NCBI GenBank assembly: GCA_021784255.1
Contig: JAJXSZ010000023.1
Span: 1-18,518, forward strand
Source of the DNA: Pseudomonadota bacterium
Lineage (GTDB): Bacteria > Pseudomonadota > Alphaproteobacteria > Acetobacterales > Acetobacteraceae
Reading direction: 5' to 3'
Length of the DNA: 18,518 nucleotides
Each line of letters opens with the position of its first letter. Positions within the stretch are counted from its first letter, which is position 1. The notes under the pieces are model-generated. The model had not been told where the DNA came from. It worked only from the letters and a program-made list of their open reading frames with translations, and did no database searches. A program made the translations under genes and the position numbers. This document shows positions 13,213 to 18,518 of the stretch, in pieces.

Positions 13213-14724
13213 TTGAGCCCGAACTCGCCCAGTCATCCCAACGCCAGTCATCCCAACGCCAGTCGTCCTGACGCCAGTCGTCCTGACGCCAGTCGTCCTG
13301 ACGCCAGCCTACCTCGCGGTACCGGTCACGACACGCCTCGCGACGCCGGCGCCAACCGGCAATGGGGCGGCCGCTTCGCCGCCGGTCCTTCCGCGATCAT
13401 GCAGGAGATCAACGCCTCGATCGCCTTCGATCGCAAGCTTTGGCGCCAGGATATCGCGGGCTCGCTGGCGCACGCCGCCATGCTGGCCCATTGCGGCATC
13501 ATCGATGAGGCCGACGAGCGCGCCATCCGCCAGGGGCTCGGCGCCATCGCCGCCGAGATCGAGGCCGGCACCTTCCCCTTCGCGACCGCGCTCGAAGACA
13601 TCCATATGAATATAGAGGCGCGCCTCACCGAGCGCATCGGCGAGGCCGGCAAGCGCCTGCACACGGCGCGCAGCCGCAACGACCAGGTGGCGACCGATTT
13701 CCGCCTCTGGGTGCGCGACGCGATCGACGGGCTCGACGCCCAATTGGCGGACACGATGCGCGCGCTCGCCGGGCGCGCCGCGGCCCATGCGGCGGACCCG
13801 ATGCCCGGCTTCACGCATCTGCAGACCGCTCAGCCGGTGACGCTCGGCCACCATTTCCTCGCCTATGTGGAGATGCTCGCACGCGACCGGAGCCGGCTCG
13901 CCGACGCGCGTCGGCGCCTCAACGAGTGCCCGCTCGGTGCCGCGGCGCTCGCCGGCACCTCGTTCCCGATCGATCGTGAGGCGACAGCCAGGGCGCTCGG
14001 CTTCGACCGCCCCGCCGCCAATTCGCTCGATGCCGTCGCCGATCGCGACTTCGCGCTGGAGTTCCTGTCCGCCGCCGCGATCTCGGCCATGCACCTCTCG
14101 CGCCTGGCCGAGGAAATCGTGATCTGGTGCAGCGCCCCCTGGCGCTTCATCCGCCTCTCGGATGCCTTCACCACCGGCAGTTCGATCATGCCGCAGAAGC
14201 GCAACCCGGATGCCGCGGAGCTGGTGCGCGCCAAGACCGGGCGCATCAACGGCGCGCTGATCGGGCTGCTCACGGTGATGAAGGGCCTGCCGCTGGCCTA
14301 TGCGAAGGACATGCAGGAGGACAAGGAGCCGGTGTTCGACGCCGCCGAGGCCTGGGCGCTGGCGCTCGCCGCCATCGCCGGGCAGGTACGCGACATGCAG
14401 CCCGATACCGCGCGGATGAAGCAGCTTGCCGGCAGCGGCTTTGCCACCGCGACGGATCTCGCGGATTGGCTGGTGCGCACCCTGGCGCTGCCGTTCCGCG
14501 AGGCGCACCACGTCACCGGCCGCCTGGTGGCGGCAGCGGAGCTGGCCGGCCGCACACTCGCCGAACTGCCGCTCGGCGCCATGCAGTCGGTCGAGCCGCG
14601 TATCACCAGCGATGTCTTCTCCGTCCTTTCGGTCGAAGCCTCGGTTGCCTCGCGCCGCTCCTATGGCGGCACCGCCCCGGAGCGGGTTGCGGAACAGGCG
14701 GCGCGCTGGCTCGCCGCGCTGTGA
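13213..14724 (+). CDS. argH: Argininosuccinate lyase
   Basis: ArgH splits argininosuccinate into arginine and fumarate, the last step of arginine synthesis (cytoplasmic homotetramer). Family motifs, numbered from the TTG: the N-terminal NRQWGGRF block (about 49), LHTARSRNDQVATDFRLW near 150, HLQTAQPVTLGHH near 201, and the fumarase/aspartase signature GSSIMPQKRNPD from 322. At 503 residues it is about 40 longer than usual. The extra N-terminus contains five tandem pentapeptides (SHPNA twice, SRPDA three times). Between the TTG at 13213 and the NRQWGG block there is no in-frame ATG, GTG or TTG, so this TTG is the only ordinary start in range, with at best a weak ribosome site (CGGA). The stop overlaps the next start (GTGA). 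It heads the argH-lptM-lysA operon. Confidence 0.95.
   Translation: MSPNSPSHPNASHPNASRPDASRPDASRPDASLPRGTGHDTPRDAGANRQWGGRFAAGPSAIMQEINASIAFDRKLWRQDIAGSLAHAAMLAHCGIIDEADERAIRQGLGAIAAEIEAGTFPFATALEDIHMNIEARLTERIGEAGKRLHTARSRNDQVATDFRLWVRDAIDGLDAQLADTMRALAGRAAAHAADPMPGFTHLQTAQPVTLGHHFLAYVEMLARDRSRLADARRRLNECPLGAAALAGTSFPIDREATARALGFDRPAANSLDAVADRDFALEFLSAAAISAMHLSRLAEEIVIWCSAPWRFIRLSDAFTTGSSIMPQKRNPDAAELVRAKTGRINGALIGLLTVMKGLPLAYAKDMQEDKEPVFDAAEAWALALAAIAGQVRDMQPDTARMKQLAGSGFATATDLADWLVRTLALPFREAHHVTGRLVAAAELAGRTLAELPLGAMQSVEPRITSDVFSVLSVEASVASRRSYGGTAPERVAEQAARWLAAL
13230..13304. repeat. Five tandem copies of a 15-bp unit at the argH 5' end
   Basis: Two copies of CAGTCATCCCAACGC (13230-13259) are followed by three of CAGTCGTCCTGACGC (13260-13304), plus a partial CAG. 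In the argH frame each copy adds five residues, so copy-number change keeps the frame. The array sits just inside argH, 48 bp from the divergent thioredoxin start. Confidence 0.95.
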
Positions 14725-14861
14725 CCGCCGCTCCCGTGTCGCGCGCGCTGCTCGTCGCGCTGGCCCTGCTCGCGCTGGCCGCGTGCGGGCGCAAGGCGCC
14801 GCCCTCGCCGCCGGGCCCGCCGAGCGCCATCATCTACCCGCACGTCTATCCGTCGCGCTGA
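14721..14861 (+). CDS. lptM: LptM-like LPS-assembly lipoprotein (YifL family)
   Basis: This 46-residue lipoprotein starts at a GTG that overlaps the argH stop (GTGA); a second in-frame GTG at 14736 would give 41 residues. It has a short signal peptide (SRALLVALALLALAAC) with lipobox LAAC, lipid-bearing Cys22, then GRKAPPSPPGPP and the tail IIYPHVYPSR. The C-G-x-K-x-P-P start and the YP-x-x-YP tail fit the small LptM/YifL lipoproteins that sit between argH and lysA in many alphaproteobacteria. LptM assists disulphide maturation and assembly of the LptD translocon in the outer membrane (shown in E. coli). Translational coupling to argH is likely. It lies 2 bp before lysA. Confidence 0.85.
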   Translation: MTAAPVSRALLVALALLALAACGRKAPPSPPGPPSAIIYPHVYPSR

Positions 14862-14863
14862 GC

Positions 14864-16174
14864 ATGGACATCGACCAGACCGGACCCGACCCCTCCGTGC
14901 GCGAGCTGATCGCGCAGCGCCAGGCGCTGTCCATGCACGCCCGGGACGGGCTGCTGCTGGAGGAGGTGCCGCTGGCCGCGATCGCCGATGCCCTCGGCAC
15001 ACCCGCCTGGGTCTATGGCGCCGGCACCATCCGCGCCCGCCTCGCGCAACTGCGCCGGGCCTTCGCGCCGACGCGGGTCCACTATGCCGTCAAGGCGAAC
15101 GATCATCTCGCGGTGCTGCGGCTGATGGCCCAGGGCGGCGCGGGGGCCGATGTCGTGAGCGAAGGCGAGATGCGCCGCGCCCTCGCCGCCGGCATCGCGC
15201 CCGCGCACATCGTCTTTTCCGGCACCGGCAAGACGCGCGCGGAGCTGGAAGCGGCGCTGGCCGCCGGCATCGGCCAGATCAACGCCGAGAGCGTGGCGGA
15301 GATCGACATGATCGCCGCCGCCGCTGCGCTCACCGGCCGCACCGCGCGCATCGCCCTGCGCATCAACCCCGATGTCGCCGCCGGCACGCACGACAAGATC
15401 AGCACCGGCCGTGCCGGCGACAAATTCGGCATCCCCTGGGGGGAAGCGGCCGAGGTCTATGCGCGCGCCGCCACGCTCGCGCGCGTCGAGCCAGTGGGCC
15501 TCGCGCTGCACATCGGCAGCCAGATCGTCGCCACCGCGCCCTACCGCGCGGCCTGGGAGCGCCTGCGCGCGCTGACCCTCGCGCTGCGCCAGGCGGGCCA
15601 CCGCGTCACGCGCCTCGACGCCGGCGGCGGGCTCGGCATCGCCTATCGCGACGAGACGACGGTCTCGCCCGAGGCGCTCGCGGGTGCCCTCGGCGAGCTG
15701 CTGGGCGATCTCGATGTCGAGACCATGATCGAGCCCGGCCGCTGGCTGGTGGCGCCCGCCGGCGTGCTGCTCGCGAGCGTCGTGCTCAACAAGGAGGATG
15801 GCGCCATCGTCGTCATCGACGCGGCGATGAACGATCTGGCGCGGCCGGCGATGTACGGCGCCTGGCACGGCATCGTCCCGCTCGACGCCGCGACGGCCAC
15901 CCGCCCCGCCGCGCCGCGCATGGTCGTGGGTCCGGTCTGCGAAAGCAGCGACATCTTCGCCCGCAACCGCCGGCTGCCGCCCCTGCCGGCCAATTCCCGC
16001 GTGGCGATTCTCGACGCCGGGGCTTATGGTGCGGTCATGAGCTCCGTCTACAACGCCAGGCCGCTGGCACCGATCGCGATGGTGGACGGCGCGCATTGGA
16101 CCACGATCCGCGAGCGCCAGCCGGTCGCGGCCATGTGGGCGGGCGAGACGATCCCGGAATTCCTCTCCGGCTGA
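14864..16174 (+). CDS. lysA: Diaminopimelate decarboxylase
   Basis: LysA is the PLP enzyme that decarboxylates meso-diaminopimelate to lysine, the last step of lysine synthesis. The product is 436 residues from the ATG at 14864. Motifs: the PLP lysine in VHYAVKAND (Lys77), ADVVSEGEMRRAL, HIGSQ, the glycine-rich phosphate loop DAGGGLGIAY, IEPGRWLVAPAG, and GPVCESSDIFARNR with the substrate-binding Cys-Glu from the partner subunit. The C-terminal tyrosine region MSSVYNARPLAP is present. The ATG at 14933 (residue 24) is an alternative start just before the conserved RDG block, but the 14864 start follows lptM by 2 bp, fitting operon coupling. Nothing is missing from the active site. Confidence 0.95.
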   Translation: MDIDQTGPDPSVRELIAQRQALSMHARDGLLLEEVPLAAIADALGTPAWVYGAGTIRARLAQLRRAFAPTRVHYAVKANDHLAVLRLMAQGGAGADVVSEGEMRRALAAGIAPAHIVFSGTGKTRAELEAALAAGIGQINAESVAEIDMIAAAAALTGRTARIALRINPDVAAGTHDKISTGRAGDKFGIPWGEAAEVYARAATLARVEPVGLALHIGSQIVATAPYRAAWERLRALTLALRQAGHRVTRLDAGGGLGIAYRDETTVSPEALAGALGELLGDLDVETMIEPGRWLVAPAGVLLASVVLNKEDGAIVVIDAAMNDLARPAMYGAWHGIVPLDAATATRPAAPRMVVGPVCESSDIFARNRRLPPLPANSRVAILDAGAYGAVMSSVYNARPLAPIAMVDGAHWTTIRERQPVAAMWAGETIPEFLSG

Positions 16175-16187
16175 GGGGGCGAGGGCC

Positions 16188-18518
16188 GTGATCGGACCTC
16201 CGGACCGGCCGACCGAAGCGATCGAGGCCCTCGCACGCAGCCTGCCGCGCCACCGCGCCAGGGCCAGGCTGGTGTTGCTGGTGGAACGGACCTGGCCATT
16301 GCTGTGGCCGCCCGTGGGCCTCGCCGGCGCGTTCCTCATCGCCGCCCTGCTCGGACTGCCGCCGCTGCTGCCGCCGGTCTGGCATGCCGCCCTGCTCGGC
16401 GCGCTGGTGGTGGTGGAACTCGGGCTGCTGTTGCGCCTGCTGCACCGCGTGCGCATGCCCGGCCCGGCGGAGCTCGACCGCCGGCTCGAGCGGGCGAGCG
16501 GCCTCGCCCATCGTCCGCTCGCGGTCCTTGCCGATCGGCCCGTCGCGCCGGGCGCCGATGCGCTGTGGGTTGCGCATCTGCTGCGCGCGGCGCGCGCGGT
16601 GAAGGAGCTGCGCAGCGGCTGGCCGCGCCCTGGCCTTGCCGCCCGCGATCCGATGGCGCTCCGGGCAGCGCTCGTCGTCGGGCTCGTCGCCGCTATCGGC
16701 ATCGCCGGGCCGCTCGCGCCGCGCCGCCTCGCCGCGGCCCTCGACCCGGGGTTTGCGCCGGGGGTGCGGCTCCCGACCGAGCGCCTGCAGGCCTGGATCA
16801 CGCCGCCCGCCTACACCGGCATGGCGCCGATCTTCCTTGCCGCGGGCGAGGCCGCTTCCGCCGCTCGCGAGGTCACGGTTCCGACACACAGCAAGCTCGG
16901 CCTGTCACTGACCGGCGGCCGCGGTGGCGTGCCGCGGCTGCTGCTCGGGCGCCAATCGCTCACCTTCCGTGCGCTCGATTCCGGCAGCTTCGCGCTCGAG
17001 ACGACCCTCGACGCGGGCGGCCGCCTCGTGGTCCGGCGCGCCGGACGCATCATCGGCGCCTGGGATCTCGCCGTCGTGCCGGACCCGGCGCCGCTGGTCC
17101 GCTTCCCCGAGAAGCCGGGCATGGCGACGCCGGGCCGCACACCGCTGACGCGCCTGCCCTGGGCGGTGTCGCACCCCTACGGCGTGGTCGGACTGGAGGC
17201 GGAGCTGCGCTTGGCTGGCCGGCCGCAGGCGAAGCCGCTGATCGTGCCGATCCCGCTGCCCGGGGGCGCGCCGAAATCGGCCAGCGGCGCGCAGTTGTCG
17301 GACCTGACGGCACATCCCTGGGCCGGGCTCCCGGTCATCGCCCGCCTCGTCGGCAGGGACGCCGCGGGCCGCACCGGCGCCTCCCGGAACGAAACCTTCA
17401 CCCTGCCGGAACGCGTCTTTACCAACCCCGTGGCCCGCGCGCTGATCGCGGTGCGGCGGTATCTCGTGCTGCACCCCGGCCATCGCGACGCGGCGCTCGC
17501 CGAGCTCGACCGGCTGTCGCGGCTGGCGGATGTCTGGGCGCATGACCCCGGCGGCTACCTCAATCTGCGCGCCATCGCCTACCTGCTGATCGAGCGCGTG
17601 GCCGCTGATGCGGTACCGCAGGCGCAGGATCGGCTCTGGGCGCTGGCGCTGCATCTGGAGAACGGCCTCTCGAGCCGGACCGCGCGTGCGCTCGAGGACG
17701 CCCGCCGCGCGCTGCGCGATGCGCTGAACCAGGCACGTCAGGACCGTCAGCAGGGCCGGCCCGTCGATCAGCACAAGCTGAGCCAGCTCGCCCAGGCGCT
17801 GCAGCGCGCGCTGCAGGACCATCTGCGCGCGCTGGCGCAGCAGGCGCGCCGCAATCCGCTGAGCCGGCAATTCGACCCGCGGCTGCATCCGCGAACCACG
17901 CGGCGGATGCAGGACCTCGCCGACCAGACCCGCCAGCGAGCCGAGAGCGGCGACAACAAGGATGCGCAACGGAGCTTTGCCGAGCTGGAAAAGATGCTGC
18001 CGATGCTGCGCAACGGCCAGGGTGCGGCCACCGCGCGCCAGCGTCAGCGCCAACAGCAGCGCCAGCGCGGCCAGGCGCAGCTCTCCGCCGTGGGTGACGT
18101 GGTGCAGCACGAAGGCGCGCTGCTCGATGCGTCGCAGATGCGCGCGCAGGGGACGCGCCCGCAGGACCAGCTCGCCTACCCGTTCCGCCAGGCTGTGCCG
18201 ATGCCGCCGGTGCTTGGGGCGCCGCCGGTGCTTGGGGCGCCGCCGGTGCTCGGGGCGCCGTCATCGCCCGGCACCGCCGCACCGTCGCCGTCGCCCGCGG
18301 AGCTCCGGCGGCACGCTGCGGCGCGTGTGGCCGAGCAACGGATGCAGCAGGCGCTGCGCATGGCGATCGGCGAGGTGATGCAGCAATTCGCCGATCTCAC
18401 CGGCCGGATCCCGCCCAATCTCGGCGACGCCGACGCGGCGATGCATGCGGCCGCTGCGGCGCTGGTGAACGGACGGGACGGCGTTGCCGCGACCGCCGAA
18501 CGCAAGGCGATCGCCGCC
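16188..18518 (+). CDS. DUF4175/TIGR02302 family envelope protein (3' end outside window)
   Basis: A frame open from the GTG at 16188 to the window end (777 codons) is preceded by GAGGGG 9 bases upstream and lies 13 bp after lysA. Three membrane segments are predicted at about residues 38-58, 64-86 and 157-177. A soluble part follows, with LQAWITPPAYTGMAPIFL near 205, which is typical of DUF4175 proteins found behind lysA in alphaproteobacteria. The C-terminal half is alpha-helical, rich in Ala, Arg and Gln (for example an RQRQRQQQRQRGQ stretch near 618), and includes three tandem PPVLGA units (673-690). Function is unknown in the family; the location is inner membrane with a large periplasmic or cytoplasmic part. 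The Gln-rich coil suggests protein-protein or cell-wall contact, which is speculation. Family length is about 800-900, so little is missing. Confidence 0.87.
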   Translation, partial: MIGPPDRPTEAIEALARSLPRHRARARLVLLVERTWPLLWPPVGLAGAFLIAALLGLPPLLPPVWHAALLGALVVVELGLLLRLLHRVRMPGPAELDRRLERASGLAHRPLAVLADRPVAPGADALWVAHLLRAARAVKELRSGWPRPGLAARDPMALRAALVVGLVAAIGIAGPLAPRRLAAALDPGFAPGVRLPTERLQAWITPPAYTGMAPIFLAAGEAASAAREVTVPTHSKLGLSLTGGRGGVPRLLLGRQSLTFRALDSGSFALETTLDAGGRLVVRRAGRIIGAWDLAVVPDPAPLVRFPEKPGMATPGRTPLTRLPWAVSHPYGVVGLEAELRLAGRPQAKPLIVPIPLPGGAPKSASGAQLSDLTAHPWAGLPVIARLVGRDAAGRTGASRNETFTLPERVFTNPVARALIAVRRYLVLHPGHRDAALAELDRLSRLADVWAHDPGGYLNLRAIAYLLIERVAADAVPQAQDRLWALALHLENGLSSRTARALEDARRALRDALNQARQDRQQGRPVDQHKLSQLAQALQRALQDHLRALAQQARRNPLSRQFDPRLHPRTTRRMQDLADQTRQRAESGDNKDAQRSFAELEKMLPMLRNGQGAATARQRQRQQQRQRGQAQLSAVGDVVQHEGALLDASQMRAQGTRPQDQLAYPFRQAVPMPPVLGAPPVLGAPPVLGAPSSPGTAAPSPSPAELRRHAAARVAEQRMQQALRMAIGEVMQQFADLTGRIPPNLGDADAAMHAAAAALVNGRDGVAATAERKAIAA
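18204..18257. repeat. Three tandem copies of an 18-bp unit in the DUF4175 gene
   Basis: CCGCCGGTGCTTGGGGCG at 18204-18221 is repeated at 18222-18239 and 18240-18257, the last copy differing by one T to C. It encodes PPVLGA three times, in frame. Confidence 0.93.

Noticed and set aside
13230..13304. 15-bp tandem array as a CRISPR or iteron array
   Set aside because: Units are contiguous without spacers and lie in the argH reading frame with codon-multiple length; no replication or Cas gene is nearby.
13309..14511. Minus-strand open frame of 400 codons antisense to argH
   Set aside because: Shadow of argH; no domain and no start signal.
14846..16801. Minus-strand open frame of 651 codons antisense to lysA and the DUF4175 gene
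   Set aside because: Shadow of lysA; low-complexity Arg/Ala/Gly translation.

Overview
This is a GC-rich window (roughly 68-70% G+C by eye) with dense, short-spaced operons. It looks like an alphaproteobacterium, most likely Rhodospirillales/Acetobacteraceae-like. The clues are an Azospirillum-type IpdC, a DUF4175/TIGR02302-type envelope protein (an alphaproteobacterial family) behind argH-lptM-lysA, and FNR/FixK-type boxes. The genus assignment is inference.

Layout. (1) 1-3380, minus strand: ipdC-paaA-paaB-paaC(partial). A thiamine-diphosphate indolepyruvate/phenylpyruvate decarboxylase sits 24 bp ahead of the phenylacetyl-CoA epoxidase genes, which overlap each other by 4 bp (A/B, ATGA; B/C, GTGA). 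This suggests a route phenylpyruvate -> phenylacetaldehyde -> phenylacetate -> phenylacetyl-CoA -> ring epoxide. A strong hairpin and two short palindromes separate this operon from the next. (2) 3506-5555, minus strand: three consecutive genes for small exported proteins of unknown function. Two are Gly/Ser-rich and one carries three copies of a 48-bp repeat. (3) 5556-5826: a divergent control region with two FNR/Anr/FixK-like boxes 95 bp apart and a possible 39-codon membrane mini-ORF. (4) 5827-7386, plus strand: an outer-membrane beta-barrel protein (BBP2-like) with C-terminal Phe. The divergent block of three exported proteins plus a barrel is the best candidate here for an undescribed envelope system, probably oxygen- or redox-responsive. 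(5) 7472-11269, plus strand: a fused HyuA-HyuB (hydantoinase/5-oxoprolinase family) enzyme whose 3' end overlaps by 47 bp with (6) a convergent PEP-CTERM surface protein gene, 11223-11996. (7) About 600 bp without a convincing gene (11997-12615), holding a PEP-CTERM promoter, several inverted repeats and an AT-rich island. (8) 12616-13182, minus strand: a membrane-anchored TlpA-like thioredoxin, divergent by only 30 bp from (9) argH-lptM-lysA-DUF4175 (13213 to window end). This is a housekeeping operon for arginine synthesis, LPS-assembly lipoprotein, lysine synthesis and an envelope protein. argH appears to use a TTG start and a five-copy pentapeptide repeat at its N-terminus.

Most other long reading frames, including antisense ones of 893 and 1144 codons, are composition-driven shadows of these genes. 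No rRNA, tRNA, CRISPR array, insertion sequence or phage gene was recognised.
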